From: Ensifer adhaerens
GTDB taxonomy: Bacteria > Pseudomonadota > Alphaproteobacteria > Rhizobiales > Rhizobiaceae
Direction of reading: 5' to 3'
NCBI RefSeq assembly: GCF_002940685.1
Contig: NZ_PNFP01000005.1
Location: 310,001 to 374,000 of the forward strand
DNA length: 64,000 bases
Shown here: one piece after another, positions 8,030-17,350 of the stretch
Position numbering within the stretch: position 1 is the first letter of the stretch
How the letters are laid out: every line of letters begins with the position of its first letter
Position numbers and translations under genes: made by a program
The notes under the pieces: generated by a model
Told to the model about the DNA's origin: nothing
The model's database searches: none
Seen by the model: the letters and a program-made list of their open reading frames with translations, nothing else

Positions 8030-8149
8030 CGGCCGCTCCTCCCGTCGTTGCCATCTGGAATAGGCCAGAGTGGCGACCGAGACAAATTCAAAGTGGTTAT
8101 GGACCCTGTTCGAATTGGTGATGCACCGATGAGGCGCAGCCCCGGAATG

Positions 8150-8863
8150 CTAGGCCCTGGCCGGCATTTTGGCGGCCGATACCGTCGCCTCGATGTGATC
8201 GACCAGCGCGTCGGCAAGTCCGAGGCGGCCGGCGAGCAGGTCGAGATAGCCGCGCTCCGCCCGGGTTTCCGGCTCGATCGTCAGGCGCGAGGCGGTGTAG
8301 ATCTCCACGCGCTCCTCCTCGGTCTTGGCCGCACCGACGATCGCGTCGATATCGACCGGATTGGCAAGCTCGCCTTGGAGGAAAGCCGCAGCATCGGCCG
8401 AGAGGCCCGACACCGAGAGCTTGTCCATGATGTGCTGGCGCTCGGCCTCGTCGATATGACCGTCGGCGCGTGATGCGGCGATCATGGCGCGCACCAAAGT
8501 CAGCGCGAAATCATGGCTGACGGCCTCGGGAGCGGAAGCAAAACCTGAATCGGCCGGCGGCGGCAGAAGCTCCGGCTCGCCCTTGGCGACCGTCGCACCA
8601 CCCGGCGTCGTGCCGGCCTGATAATTCTTGTAGGCCTGGTAACCGAGACCGGCGATCGCCGCGAGACCACCTAGCACGGCGGCGTTGCCGGCCAGCTGGC
8701 GACCCGACTTGGTGCCGAGCAGAACCGCGGCGATCGCGCCGGTCGCCAGCGGATTGTCCTTGGCAAGCTGCGTCGCCTGGGTCGCGCGATCGCGCACCGT
8801 GCCGCCGGCACCGGGCACCTGCGATCCCAGAAACTGATCCAGCAATTTCTTCGCGTCGAACAT
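8150..8863 (-). CDS. DUF533 protein with TerB-like C-terminal domain (YebE-like)
   Basis: A 237-residue protein. It begins MFDAKKLLDQFLG and passes through a small hydrophobic/Gly-Ala segment (ATGAIAAVLLGTKSGRQLAG). It ends in a helical TerB-like domain with LTLVRAMIAASRADGHIDEAE, the usual acidic metal-binding helix of tellurite-resistance-type modules. DUF533 proteins such as YebE are inner-membrane or envelope proteins of unknown function, some under envelope-stress control. The start was moved to the internal ATG with an AAGGAGCG ribosome site. Confidence 0.88.
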   Translation of the reverse strand: MFDAKKLLDQFLGSQVPGAGGTVRDRATQATQLAKDNPLATGAIAAVLLGTKSGRQLAGNAAVLGGLAAIAGLGYQAYKNYQAGTTPGGATVAKGEPELLPPPADSGFASAPEAVSHDFALTLVRAMIAASRADGHIDEAERQHIMDKLSVSGLSADAAAFLQGELANPVDIDAIVGAAKTEEERVEIYTASRLTIEPETRAERGYLDLLAGRLGLADALVDHIEATVSAAKMPARA

Positions 8864-9014
8864 CGGGTTTCGCTCCTTGTCGGTTCCGGGCGGTTGAAGA
8901 CGAACGCAAGGGTGCGCCGCCCGCGCGCCCATCGCCGAATGGATTGAGACATAGGAACGTTGCAGGGAAAATACAAATTCGCGCCAGAGGCGAGAGACGC
9001 CATGCGGCCAAAAG

Positions 9015-9040
9015 AAAAAGCCGGGCTTTCACCCGGCTTT
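9015..9040 (-). terminator. Terminator after the KDPG aldolase gene
   Basis: On the minus strand the stem AAAGCCGGG/CCCGGCTTT with a 6-base loop is followed by TTC, about 28 bases after the aldolase stop. A run of T's overlaps the 3' arm. Confidence 0.75.
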
Positions 9041-9067
9041 CGAAATCAGACCGCGGTCGCTTGCCGC

Positions 9068-9706
9068 TCAGCCCTTGAGAGTAAAGGCTTCTGCCGCAAG
9101 CTTGGTGATGCCGGCCCAGTCGCCCTTGGCAACCAGTTCCTTGGGCGCGACCCAGGATCCGCCGACGCAGACGACGTTCGGCAGCGTCAGATAGTCGCGC
9201 GCGTTGGAAAGCGAAATCCCGCCCGTCGGGCAGAACAGCGTGCCAGCGAGCGGCGAGGACAGCGACTTGAGGTAGGCAGCGCCGCCAGCCTGCTCGGCCG
9301 GGAAGAACTTCATGACGTCGTAGCCCTCTTCGCGCAGGCCCATGACTTCGCTCGCCGTCGCCGCACCCGGCAAAAGCGGCACGTCGTGGTCATTGGCGAC
9401 GTCGATCAGTTCCTGCGTGGTGCCGGGGCTGACGATAAACTTCGAGCCGGCTTCCACCGCCGCTTCGAACTGCGCGGCGTTGAGGATCGTGCCGGCGCCG
9501 GCAACCGCACCTTCCACTTCGTTGGCAACCGCGCGGATCGCTTCGAGTGCGGCCGGCGTGCGCAAGGTGATCTCGATCGCCTTCAACCCGCCGGCAACGA
9601 GCGCGCGCGCCAGGGGAACGGCGGTCGCCACGTCGTCGATCACCAACACCGGAACGACCGGCGCCAGTTTGAGGGTTGAAAGAAGCCTGTCGGATTTCGC
9701 GCTCAT
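9068..9706 (-). CDS. eda: KDPG/KHG aldolase, last step of the Entner-Doudoroff pathway
   Basis: A 212-residue class I aldolase that splits 2-keto-3-deoxy-6-phosphogluconate into pyruvate and glyceraldehyde-3-phosphate; many members also act on 4-hydroxy-2-oxoglutarate. All signature blocks are visible: [15 protein letters not shown] with the catalytic glutamate, [25 protein letters not shown], and [12 protein letters not shown] with the Schiff-base lysine. The ATG at 9706 is preceded by AAAGGACG; longer in-frame extensions lack conservation. It is monocistronic with its own terminator. Rhizobia use this pathway as the main route of glucose breakdown. Confidence 0.95.
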   Translation of the reverse strand: MSAKSDRLLSTLKLAPVVPVLVIDDVATAVPLARALVAGGLKAIEITLRTPAALEAIRAVANEVEGAVAGAGTILNAAQFEAAVEAGSKFIVSPGTTQELIDVANDHDVPLLPGAATASEVMGLREEGYDVMKFFPAEQAGGAAYLKSLSSPLAGTLFCPTGGISLSNARDYLTLPNVVCVGGSWVAPKELVAKGDWAGITKLAAEAFTLKG

Positions 9707-9906
9707 GCCGATCGTCCTTTTTAAAACGATTGAATATGCCCCCCGCATACTCCCCCGGCCACCGGTTGTCGAGACCCAAGGCGGCGGCAGCGTGGCTTTC
9801 GCCCGTAAGGCAACGGTAATATGCAACTTGCGACAAAGAGATGACTTGAGCCTTTGCGCGAAAGCGATAGGTTGGTGGCCGCGGGCCTCGAAATGGCGGA
9901 TTTTCC

Positions 9907-10380
9907 ATGGCGAAGGAAATAGAGCGCAAGTTTCTGGTCGCTTCCGACGGATGGCGGGAGCGTGCCGACAAGGGCATTGACCTCAGGCAGGCCTATGTCG
10001 TGACCATGGACGACCGCTCGCTACGCGTGCGCATCCACGGCGACAAATGGGCGCGGCTCACCATCAAGATCGGCAAGTCGGCGCTGGTCAGAAATGAGTA
10101 TGAATACGACCTGCCGATGGACGATGCCCGCGAGATGTTGACCCAGGCTGTCGGCATCGTCATCGAGAAAAGGCGCTACCGCGTGCCGCACAAGGGCTTC
10201 ACCTGGGAAGTCGACGTTTATGAAGGCGCGCTCAAGGGCCTCGTCGTTGCGGAAGTCGAGATGAAGCGCGAGACCGACATGCCGGCGCTGCCCGATTGGG
10301 TCGGACGGGAGATCACGGGCGATCGCCGCTACTCCAACCAGTCTCTCGCCACCGAAGGGCTGATGGAAGCGCAACCATGA
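9907..10380 (+). CDS. CYTH-domain protein (inorganic triphosphatase-like)
   Basis: A 157-residue CYTH domain starting with the diagnostic EIERKFLV motif. The other charged strands of the triphosphate tunnel are present: [43 protein letters not shown] and VAEVEMK. Family members hydrolyse tripolyphosphate or thiamine triphosphate with Mg2+ or Mn2+. The stop overlaps the start of the CHAD gene (ATGA), so the two are translated as a pair. In many bacteria CYTH and CHAD are fused in one protein (ygiF type); here they are split. Confidence 0.93.
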   Translation: MAKEIERKFLVASDGWRERADKGIDLRQAYVVTMDDRSLRVRIHGDKWARLTIKIGKSALVRNEYEYDLPMDDAREMLTQAVGIVIEKRRYRVPHKGFTWEVDVYEGALKGLVVAEVEMKRETDMPALPDWVGREITGDRRYSNQSLATEGLMEAQP

Positions 10381-11285
10381 CCTACGCCTTCGAACCTGGA
10401 CGGCCTTTTTCGGAAGACTTCCGCGCGATCGCCGCCGAGCAGCTGACACAAGCGGTCATGACGCTCGAAGATCGGCCCGACGGCATGCACGAGGCGATCC
10501 ACGAGGCCCGCAAGAACTTCAAGCGCCTGCGCTCGCTCTACCGTCTCGTGGCAGCGGACGCACCGCTTTTTCAGAAACATGAGAACGCGCGCATCCGCGA
10601 CATGGCCCGAAACCTGTCAACCGTTCGGGACGCAGCGGCACTGGTCGAAAACGCCCTTTACCTCAAGGCGGCCGCCTGCAACGAGGAGGAAGAACGGGCG
10701 CTGACCCATGTCTGCGAGCGGCTGACAACGCGCCGGGACCGCATCACTGAAAGCGCAACGGATATCGAGGACCGCGTGTCAGCCACCATCGTGCGCTGCG
10801 AGCAGGCACTGCAGGCCCTTAGCCAGGTGACATTCGACGATCGACGCCGCAAGACCGCAAACCGGCTGACGAAGGGATGGCGGCGCACTCTGAAGCGGGC
10901 CAAGCGCGCCAGGCAAGCCTGCAGCGAGACTTCGGAAGCCCCGGCGTTCCACGAGCTGCGCAAGCGGGCGCAGGACTATCGCATGCATCTCGGCCTGATG
11001 CGCGCGGTCTGGCCTTCGGCCCTGCAGGCCAAGCGCGTCGAGGCCAAGGCGCTGGTCGACACGCTCGGCCACCTCAACGATCTCGCGGTCATGACCCAGC
11101 TGATCAACGAGGATCCGGGCCTTGCCGGCAACAGCCAGGATCAGGCGCACCTCATCGCCGCCGTCATCGACCGACAGGGTAGCTTGCGAAAGCACGCTCT
11201 CGACCTCGCCGCCGAGGTCTTCCAGGAGGAACCGGACGACGAGAGCCGGACGATCCGGCTGCTCTGGCTTGACGCTGTGCGTTGA
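10377..11285 (+). CDS. CHAD-domain protein, probable polyphosphate-binding partner
   Basis: A 302-residue all-helical CHAD protein with the expected two repeats. The first has HEAIHEARKNFKRLRSLYRLV, with the conserved histidines and basic residues. The second has FHELRKRAQDYRMHLGLMR, then a LGHLNDLAVMTQLI helix. CHAD domains bind polyphosphate granules through basic helices; any catalytic activity would belong to the overlapping CYTH protein. The ATG at 10377 lies in an ATGA overlap with the CYTH stop, so it is chosen over upstream in-frame codons that would run through the CYTH gene. Confidence 0.92.
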   Translation: MTYAFEPGRPFSEDFRAIAAEQLTQAVMTLEDRPDGMHEAIHEARKNFKRLRSLYRLVAADAPLFQKHENARIRDMARNLSTVRDAAALVENALYLKAAACNEEEERALTHVCERLTTRRDRITESATDIEDRVSATIVRCEQALQALSQVTFDDRRRKTANRLTKGWRRTLKRAKRARQACSETSEAPAFHELRKRAQDYRMHLGLMRAVWPSALQAKRVEAKALVDTLGHLNDLAVMTQLINEDPGLAGNSQDQAHLIAAVIDRQGSLRKHALDLAAEVFQEEPDDESRTIRLLWLDAVR

Positions 11286-11382
11286 CTGCATGTCCAGTCG
11301 CGCGAGGCGTCCTGCGCGACAGAGTGGCCTTGCCTCCCCCCGCGATTGCGCTTGAGCCGCGAAAGCTGTATTTGCTCGGGCC

Positions 11383-12339
11383 ATGACCGACATCTCCACC
11401 ACCCCGCGCGCTCAGACCCATGGCGAGACGCATGGCCAGTTCCTGGTCGCTGCGCTCTATCATTTCGCGAGCTTCCCGCGTTACGCCGATTTCCGCGCGC
11501 CGCTGCAGGCCGTCTGCGACGAAAACGGCGTCAAGGGAACGCTGCTTGTCGCCCATGAAGGCATCAACGGCACGATCGCCGGCACCGATGCCGGCATCGC
11601 CGCGGTGCTCGCGTTTCTGCGGGCGCAGCCGGAACTGAAGGCGCTTGAGCACAAGGAAAGCCGCGCGTCGTCGATGCCGTTCCTGCGCATGAAGGTCAGG
11701 CTGAAAAAGGAAATCGTCACCATGGGCGTCGAGAACATCGACCCCAACAAGATCGTCGGCACCTATGTCGAGGCGAAGGACTGGAACGCGCTGATCTCCG
11801 ATCCCGATACGATCGTCATCGATACGCGCAACGACTATGAGACGGCGATCGGCATCTTCAAGGGCGCGGTTGATCCGCAGACCAAGACCTTCCGCGAGTT
11901 TCCGGACTGGGTGCGCAACCACACCGGCCTGCACAACAAGCCGAAGATCGCGATGTATTGCACCGGCGGCATCCGCTGCGAGAAGGCCACCGCCTTCATG
12001 AAGGAGCAGGGCTTCGACGAGGTCTACCACTTGAAGGGCGGCATCCTCAAATATCTGGAAGACGTGCCGCAGGAAGAAAGCCTCTGGGAAGGCGCCTGCT
12101 TCGTCTTCGACGACCGCGTCTCCGTGACCCATGGCCTCGAGGAAGGCGAGCACACGCTCTGCCACGCCTGCCGCCAACCACTGACCCCGGCCGATCTCCT
12201 CTCGCCGCACCACGAGGACGGTGTCTCCTGCATCCATTGCCACGAGGTCCGCACCGACGAGGATCGCGAGCGCTACCGCCAGCGCCAGAGGCAGATCGAG
12301 CTTGCCAGAAAGCGCGGCGAACGCCACCTCGGCAGCTGA
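11383..12339 (+). CDS. trhO: tRNA uridine-34 hydroxylase TrhO (rhodanese family)
   Basis: A 318-residue YceA/TrhO protein that hydroxylates U34 of several tRNAs at carbon 5 using O2, the first step toward wobble-base oxyacetic or methoxy modification. The N-terminal domain ([20 protein letters not shown]) and the rhodanese domain with the active cysteine in [16 protein letters not shown] are intact. The C-terminal zinc-like cysteine clusters (LCHACRQPL and [16 protein letters not shown]) are also intact. The length matches the family. It ends 4 bases before a convergent unknown gene. Confidence 0.94.
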   Translation: MTDISTTPRAQTHGETHGQFLVAALYHFASFPRYADFRAPLQAVCDENGVKGTLLVAHEGINGTIAGTDAGIAAVLAFLRAQPELKALEHKESRASSMPFLRMKVRLKKEIVTMGVENIDPNKIVGTYVEAKDWNALISDPDTIVIDTRNDYETAIGIFKGAVDPQTKTFREFPDWVRNHTGLHNKPKIAMYCTGGIRCEKATAFMKEQGFDEVYHLKGGILKYLEDVPQEESLWEGACFVFDDRVSVTHGLEEGEHTLCHACRQPLTPADLLSPHHEDGVSCIHCHEVRTDEDRERYRQRQRQIELARKRGERHLGS

Positions 12340-12343
12340 AAAG

Positions 12344-12814
12344 TCAAAGCTTGATATCCGGTCCAGCGGCCGAAGGGTTGCCGTCCGCAGCAAACTTCAG
12401 AATCACACTGCCTATGGGGCGGCGTATGCGGATGACAAGTTCCTGACCAAAATCAGACGGCGAACGTTCAAGCACGACAAACTCTTTCAACATGCGGTCA
12501 TCCTTTGACCACTGACGCGGGAACGCAAAACCGCAATCGGTGGCTCCGCAGCGGACCTCTACCGTTCCGGGGTCACCATTTCTGCCCGAACGCAAGCTCA
12601 GTTCCACGCCATTTTGGTCGGTGAACAAAGGGCAGATCTTTCCTTGGTTGCATGTGATTTCGGCGTGGGAGAGAAGCTTGCCGTGCAACAAAAACACATA
12701 GCGAACGCGAAAGGTGCCCTCGTCAATCGACTCCGCAGGCACCGCCTCCGCCTGCAGAAGCATGGCAAGCGATACAGCGAGCAGCCGGCTCATTCCACGG
12801 TCCCAATATTTCAT
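12344..12814 (-). CDS. Unknown secreted protein with four cysteines
   Basis: A 156-residue protein that I cannot assign to a family. The ATG at 12814 has a GAGG ribosome site and opens a signal peptide ending near AVPA. The mature part is rich in beta-type segments and has two cysteine pairs (TCNQGKIC and RCGATDCGF) that could form disulphides in the periplasm. The C-terminal half resembles a beta-sandwich (LVIRIRRPIGSVILKFAADG). Its GC content looks lower than that of its neighbours, which might mean transfer or relaxed selection. It converges on trhO. Confidence 0.65.
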   Translation of the reverse strand: MKYWDRGMSRLLAVSLAMLLQAEAVPAESIDEGTFRVRYVFLLHGKLLSHAEITCNQGKICPLFTDQNGVELSLRSGRNGDPGTVEVRCGATDCGFAFPRQWSKDDRMLKEFVVLERSPSDFGQELVIRIRRPIGSVILKFAADGNPSAAGPDIKL

Positions 12815-12936
12815 TTGCGCCTCGAATGCGGACACGGTCTCACCGTAACGAACACGACTCTGAGGCGCATTTGTGAAGACGAAAACAATCCTAAAGAGAA
12901 GTCTTTCACGTCAACACAGCGGCGCCTTGGGTCCTG

Positions 12937-13344
12937 TCAGCCTGGCAACGCCTCGCACTCGTCAAGCGCCAGCGTGCTGCGGTCCCACTCATGGCGGCTG
13001 CGGGTGAAAATGGCGTCGGTCGGGCGAAACGCCGAGGGGTCGTCGAGCGTGCCGGCATAGATCGACACACGCGGATCGTCCGGCGGACCGGAGCCGTAGA
13101 CCTGGCTGCCGCAGGTTTCACAGAAATAGCGAACCGATGGATTGCCGTTTTCGGCGCGTGTCTGATAGCCGCGGCCTGTGCCCGACATCGCCACATCGGC
13201 ACGATCGAAGATCATGTAGCAGCAATGGCCGGTGCCGGTCGTGCGCTGGCAGTCGCGGCAGTGGCAGAAGCCGGAAAAGAGAGGCTGCCCTTTCGCCTCG
13301 TACCGGACCGCGCCGCAGAGGCATCCACCTTTCATGACACTCAT
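12937..13344 (-). CDS. GFA/CENP-V-domain zinc protein
   Basis: A 135-residue member of the glutathione-dependent formaldehyde-activating enzyme family (GFA/CENP-V fold). The zinc ligands are in three clusters: GGCLCGAVRY, FCHCRDCQR and CETCGSQVY. The founding enzyme helps glutathione add to formaldehyde, but most short single-domain members have no proven reaction. The start at 13344 follows a strong AGGAGG site; the upstream extension is not conserved. It stands alone between an unknown secreted gene and metQ. Confidence 0.88.
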   Translation of the reverse strand: MSVMKGGCLCGAVRYEAKGQPLFSGFCHCRDCQRTTGTGHCCYMIFDRADVAMSGTGRGYQTRAENGNPSVRYFCETCGSQVYGSGPPDDPRVSIYAGTLDDPSAFRPTDAIFTRSRHEWDRSTLALDECEALPG

Positions 13345-13397
13345 GGTTCGTCCTCCTCGAAGAGCAGGAGGATAGCCAAGCAACAATCGCGGTCAAA

Positions 13398-13432
13398 GAA
13401 AAACCGCGCGCCGGGATTGCAGCGCGCGGTTC
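13398..13432 (-). terminator. Terminator of the metNIQ operon
   Basis: On the minus strand a 9-bp stem ACCGCGCGC/GCGCGCGGT is followed by TTTTTC, 24 bases after the metQ stop. Confidence 0.85.
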
Positions 13433-13455
13433 AGATTTCCTGTCGAAGGGAGAGC

Positions 13456-14232
13456 TTACCAGCTCGGGATCAGCGCGCCCTTGAAGGTGTCGTTGATGAA
13501 GGTCTTCACCTTCTCGTCGTGGTAGGATTCGACCAGCGTCTTCACCCACGGCGCGTCCTTGTCGGCCTTGCGCACGGCAATGACGTTGGCATAGGGCGAC
13601 TTCTCGCCTTCGATCGCGATCGCGTCCTTCTTCGGATGCAGACCGGCCTCCATCGCGTAGTTGGTGTTGATGACGGCGGCGTCGACGTCCTGCAGCGAGC
13701 GCGGCAGCTGGGCGGCGTCAAGCTCGGCGAAGGTGATGTTCTTCGGGTTCTCGGTGATGTCGGCGGGCGTCACCTTCAGGCCGGCTTCTTCCTTGACCTT
13801 GATCAGGCCCTTGGAGGCGAGAACGAGCAGCGCGCGGCCGCCATTGGTCGGGTCGTTCGGGATGGCGATCGTCGCGCCGTCCTGAAGTTCGTCGAGGCTC
13901 TTCACCTTCTGCGAATAGACACCCATCGGCGTGGTGATGGTGGTGCCGACGCTGACGATCTCGAAGCCGCGATCGGCGATCTGGTTGTCGAGATAGGGCT
14001 GGTGCTGGAACGAATTGGCGTTGAGGTCGCCATCGGCCAGCGCCTGGTTCGGAACGACGTAGTCGGAGAATTCGAGGATCTCGATGTCGAGGCCCTTCGG
14101 CGCTGCGACTTCCTTCACCTTCTCCATGATCTGGGCATGTTCGCCCGGCGTGACGCCGACCTTGATGGTTTCGGCAAGCGCCGTGCCGGCGGAAAGAGCG
14201 GCGATCGCTGCCGCGATGATGAGCTTCTTCAT
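13456..14232 (-). CDS. metQ: D/L-methionine ABC transporter, substrate-binding protein MetQ (NlpA family)
   Basis: A 258-residue periplasmic binding protein. Residues 1-21 form a signal peptide ending in ALAE. The mature part opens with TIKVGVTPGEHAQIMEKV and has YVVPNQALADGDLNANSFQH and AIPNDPTNGGRALLVLAS, the NlpA family signatures around the methionine pocket. There is no lipobox cysteine, so it is probably soluble in the periplasm. It is the third gene of metN-metI-metQ with a 37-base gap and an AAGGAGA ribosome site. Confidence 0.93.
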   Translation of the reverse strand: MKKLIIAAAIAALSAGTALAETIKVGVTPGEHAQIMEKVKEVAAPKGLDIEILEFSDYVVPNQALADGDLNANSFQHQPYLDNQIADRGFEIVSVGTTITTPMGVYSQKVKSLDELQDGATIAIPNDPTNGGRALLVLASKGLIKVKEEAGLKVTPADITENPKNITFAELDAAQLPRSLQDVDAAVINTNYAMEAGLHPKKDAIAIEGEKSPYANVIAVRKADKDAPWVKTLVESYHDEKVKTFINDTFKGALIPSW

Positions 14233-14269
14233 GGTCGTCTCCTTGTTCACGTTCAGTCTTGGGAGGAAA

Positions 14270-14935
14270 TCAGGTCTTGCGGTTTTTCTTGTCGAAGCGT
14301 CGCGCCAGACCGTCGCCGGCACTCTGGACGAGCTGCACCAGCACGATCAGCACGACGACGACGACAAGCATTACGTCGGGCATGAAGCGCTGGTAGCCGT
14401 AGCGGATGCCGAGGTCTCCGAGCCCGCCGCCACCGACGGCGCCGACCATGGCCGAATAGCCGATGAGGCTGACGGCTGTCATGGTGAGCGCCAGCGTCAG
14501 CGCCGGACGCGCCTCGGCAAGCAGCACCTTGAAGACGATCTGCATCGGGGTCGCGCCCATGGCGCGCGCCGCTTCGATCAGCCCCTTGTCGATCTCGCGG
14601 ATCGCGGCTTCCACCAGACGCGCGACGAACGGGATCGTCGCGATCGTCAGGGGCACGATCGCCGCCTTGGTGCCGATCGAGGTTCCGGTCAAAAGCCGGG
14701 TGAAGGGAATGATGGCGACGACAAGGATGATGAAGGGCGTCGAGCGCGTGGCGTTGACGATCAGCCCGACGATGCGGTTGATGGTCGGCGCCGGGAACAG
14801 TTCGCCCTTGCCGCTGGTCGCAAGAAAGATGCCGATCGGGCCGCCGATCAGCGAACCGATCAGGCCGGCGATGGCGACCATGTAGATGGTGTCGACAGTG
14901 GCGCCGGCGATGCGCAGGAGAATATCAGGCGACAT
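14270..14935 (-). CDS. metI: Methionine ABC transporter permease MetI
   Basis: A 221-residue inner-membrane permease with five hydrophobic segments. The ABC-coupling EAA loop appears as [20 protein letters not shown], and the family phrase [19 protein letters not shown] is present. The start at 14935 overlaps the metN stop by 11 bases, indicating coupled translation. It forms the membrane channel through which MetQ-bound methionine is imported at the cost of ATP hydrolysis by MetN. Confidence 0.94.
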   Translation of the reverse strand: MSPDILLRIAGATVDTIYMVAIAGLIGSLIGGPIGIFLATSGKGELFPAPTINRIVGLIVNATRSTPFIILVVAIIPFTRLLTGTSIGTKAAIVPLTIATIPFVARLVEAAIREIDKGLIEAARAMGATPMQIVFKVLLAEARPALTLALTMTAVSLIGYSAMVGAVGGGGLGDLGIRYGYQRFMPDVMLVVVVVLIVLVQLVQSAGDGLARRFDKKNRKT

Positions 14936-16007
14936 AACCGAGCACCTCCGTGACCAGGCCGTTTTCGACAAAGAAGCGTTCGGCGCGGCCGGACGTCTCG
15001 GGGTCCGCGCCATAGGCAACGACCAGCGAGCCATAGGGCGCCCCGCCGATCTCGTCGATCGTGCCAGCGATAATGTTGACCTCGGCGCCGACAGACTTGA
15101 TGAGCTGCGAGATCAGCGGCTTTTCGGCGGCAGCCCCGAAGAAGGTCAGCCGCACGACGGCGCGATCGCCGGCCGCAGGTGCAGGCTTCAGCGCGCGGGC
15201 GACCGCGTCTGGAAGCTTCGAGCCCGGCAGGCCCGAGAGCAGCGCCCGCGTCGTCTCGTGCTTCGGATGGGTGAAGACGTCGAAGGTGTGGCCACGCTCG
15301 ACGATCCGGCCATGATCGATGACGGCGACGTCTGACGTCACCGCCTTCACCACTTCCATCTCGTGAGTGATGAGCAGCACCGTCAGGCCGAGATCGGCAT
15401 TGATGCGCTTCAAAAGCTCCAGGATCGACTGGGTCGTTTCCGGATCGAGCGCCGAGGTCGCCTCGTCGGAGAGCAGGAGCTTCGGCTCGGTCGCAAGCGC
15501 GCGGGCAATGCCGATGCGCTGCTTCTGGCCGCCGGAAAGTTCGGCCGGATAGCGCCCGTGCTTGTCGGCGAGACCGACGAGATCGAGCAGCGGCCGAACG
15601 CGCTGTTCGATCGCACGCTTGTCCATGCCGGATATTTCGAGCGGCAGCGCGACGTTTCCGAACACGGTGCGCGAGGACAGCAGGTTGAAGTGCTGGAAGA
15701 TCATGCCGACGGAGCGGCGAAGGCTGCGCAGCGCCGCCTCGTCGAGCCCGCCGACATCGACGCCGTCGACCAGCACCTTGCCGCCCGTCGGCTTTTCAAG
15801 CCCGTTGACCAGCCGGATCAGCGTCGACTTGCCAGCGCCGGAGCGGCCGATGATGCCGGTGATCGAACCACGGTCGACGGTCAGCGAGACCTTGTCGAGC
15901 GCAGTGAAGGCGTCGCTGGTGCCGGAAGCGGGGAAATGCTTGGAAACGCCGTCGAAGACGACTGCCGCGTCAGCCGATGGCGTGGTGTTTTGGGCGGAGA
16001 CGCTCAT
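14925..16007 (-). CDS. metN: Methionine ABC transporter ATP-binding protein MetN
   Basis: A 360-residue ATPase. Walker A is [17 protein letters not shown], the signature is [15 protein letters not shown], Walker B plus the catalytic glutamate is [16 protein letters not shown], and the switch histidine is in LLITHEME. The last ~85 residues form the NIL domain ([20 protein letters not shown]), which binds methionine and shuts down transport when the cell is full. It is the first gene of the operon; the upstream 150 bases carry several complementary segments that could fold in the mRNA. Confidence 0.95.
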   Translation of the reverse strand: MSVSAQNTTPSADAAVVFDGVSKHFPASGTSDAFTALDKVSLTVDRGSITGIIGRSGAGKSTLIRLVNGLEKPTGGKVLVDGVDVGGLDEAALRSLRRSVGMIFQHFNLLSSRTVFGNVALPLEISGMDKRAIEQRVRPLLDLVGLADKHGRYPAELSGGQKQRIGIARALATEPKLLLSDEATSALDPETTQSILELLKRINADLGLTVLLITHEMEVVKAVTSDVAVIDHGRIVERGHTFDVFTHPKHETTRALLSGLPGSKLPDAVARALKPAPAAGDRAVVRLTFFGAAAEKPLISQLIKSVGAEVNIIAGTIDEIGGAPYGSLVVAYGADPETSGRAERFFVENGLVTEVLGYVA

Positions 16008-16020
16008 CGTTCGGAAATCC

Positions 16021-16159
16021 CCGAATGAGGCGCAGTCGGAATGTGCGGGTACATAAGTGCTCTCGGATGTTCAAAACTCATGATCCCGGGCCCGGCCGGG
16101 ATGGAACGCGCGTCTGGTCAGGCCGACATTCGACAACGCATTCGGAACAGGGAGCACTT
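16021..16159 (-). promoter_or_regulatory. Structured region upstream of metN
   Basis: On the minus strand AAGTGCTC (16159-16152) can pair with GAGCACTT (16062-16055), enclosing a perfect 7-bp hairpin ATCCCGG/CCGGGAT (16083-16102). Further out, CCGAATG (16147-16141) is complementary to CATTCGG (16027-16021). Nested pairings just before metN suggest a leader RNA or protein-binding array. I see no match to the SAM-II core. The transcription start is unknown. Confidence 0.4.
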
Positions 16160-16423
16160 CTCTAACATCAAGAAACCAGTCAGTTCAACTTTGGCGCCGC
16201 ATGGCCCGCATGCGACATAATCTACGGCTCTTATGGAGAACTGCCGCACCCTTTCACAGGCATGATTTTTCCGAATTTGCCAAGCCGCGGCAAAACCATG
16301 CTCTTTTGCTGCGCAACGCGCCGTCATTCCGCAAATCGCCATCTTGGATATCCTTGTTCAGGCGGACTGTGCCGGATCGCGTTTCGTGCTAACGGGCAGG
16401 TCCCACGGAGCCAAGAGGTAGAA

Positions 16424-17296
16424 ATGCGCATCGTCTTGACCGGAAGTTCTGGCCGCATCGGCCGGGCGATCTATAACGCGCTCGCCGCCGCCGACCACGA
16501 CGTCATCGGCATCGATCGCACGCCGTTCGGCACCACCACCATCGTCGGCGATCTCGTTGACGGGGAACTGCTGGAGCGGGCCATGGAGGGGGCGGACGCC
16601 GTCATCCACACGGCGGCCCTGCACGCGCCGCATGTGGATGCGGTCGCCGACCAGGAATTCGAACGCGTCAACGTAATGGGTACCCACCTGGTGATTGCCG
16701 CAGCCCAAGCCGCCGGTGTCGGCCGCATCGTCTTTACCAGCACCACGGCGCTCTACGGCCATGCGGTAACAGACGGAGGCTGCACCTGGATCACCGAGGA
16801 GACGCCGCCGAAGCCGCACACCATCTACCACCACACCAAGCTTGCCGCCGAAGCTCTGCTCGAAAACGCCGCCGATCGTGCTTTGCATGTGCGGGTATTG
16901 CGCATGTCGCGCTGTTTCCCGGAGGCCGCCAATCGTATCGCAAGCTACCGCCTGCACCGCGGCATCGATGCGCGCGACGTGGCTGCCGCGCATGTGGCAG
17001 CACTCGACAATGGCGGCCCGGCTTTTCAGCGCTACATCATCTCGGGCGAAACGCCGTTGCTTCAGACCGATTGCCGCCGGCTGGCGGAGGATGCCGCGGG
17101 GCTCCTGCGTGAGCGTGCGCCAAAACTGTCGCAGGCCTTTGCCGATCGCGACTGGCCGCTGCCCGCAACGATCGACCGGGTGTATGACCCGAGTGCTGCG
17201 ATCGAAAAGCTCGACTGGAAGCCGCGCTACGGTTTCAAGGAAGTGCTGGCCCAGCTCGACCGGCAGAGCCTGGAAGTCCTGCCGGTCCGGCGGTGA
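16424..17296 (+). CDS. NAD(P)-dependent sugar epimerase/dehydratase (extended SDR)
   Basis: A 290-residue extended short-chain dehydrogenase. It starts at the Rossmann motif MRIVLTGSSGRIGRAIYNAL and has the Asp of DVIGIDRTPF. The catalytic region is visible as FTSTTALYG and YHHTKLAAEALL, giving the Y-x-x-x-K pair. Relatives epimerise or dehydrate nucleotide sugars, or oxidise uronic acids; the last fits a catabolic neighbourhood, but the substrate is inference. The ATG at 16424 has an AAGAGGTAG site. It converges on the beta-glucosidase gene with a shared hairpin between them. Confidence 0.86.
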   Translation: MRIVLTGSSGRIGRAIYNALAAADHDVIGIDRTPFGTTTIVGDLVDGELLERAMEGADAVIHTAALHAPHVDAVADQEFERVNVMGTHLVIAAAQAAGVGRIVFTSTTALYGHAVTDGGCTWITEETPPKPHTIYHHTKLAAEALLENAADRALHVRVLRMSRCFPEAANRIASYRLHRGIDARDVAAAHVAALDNGGPAFQRYIISGETPLLQTDCRRLAEDAAGLLRERAPKLSQAFADRDWPLPATIDRVYDPSAAIEKLDWKPRYGFKEVLAQLDRQSLEVLPVRR

Positions 17297-17321
17297 ATTG
17301 ACCGAGCCGCACGGAAGCGTT

Positions 17322-17343
17322 GCGGGCGGGTGAGCCCGCCCGC
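17322..17343. terminator. Shared hairpin between convergent genes
   Basis: Perfect 9-bp stem GCGGGCGGG/CCCGCCCGC with a 4-base loop in the 54-base gap between the epimerase and beta-glucosidase stops. There is no T-run on either side, so termination strength is uncertain. Confidence 0.55.
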
Positions 17344-17350
17344 GCAAGCG

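Noticed and set aside
16008-16200. SAM-II riboswitch before metN
   Set aside because: The pairing segments seen do not form the SAM-II pseudoknot core; reported only as an unassigned structured region.
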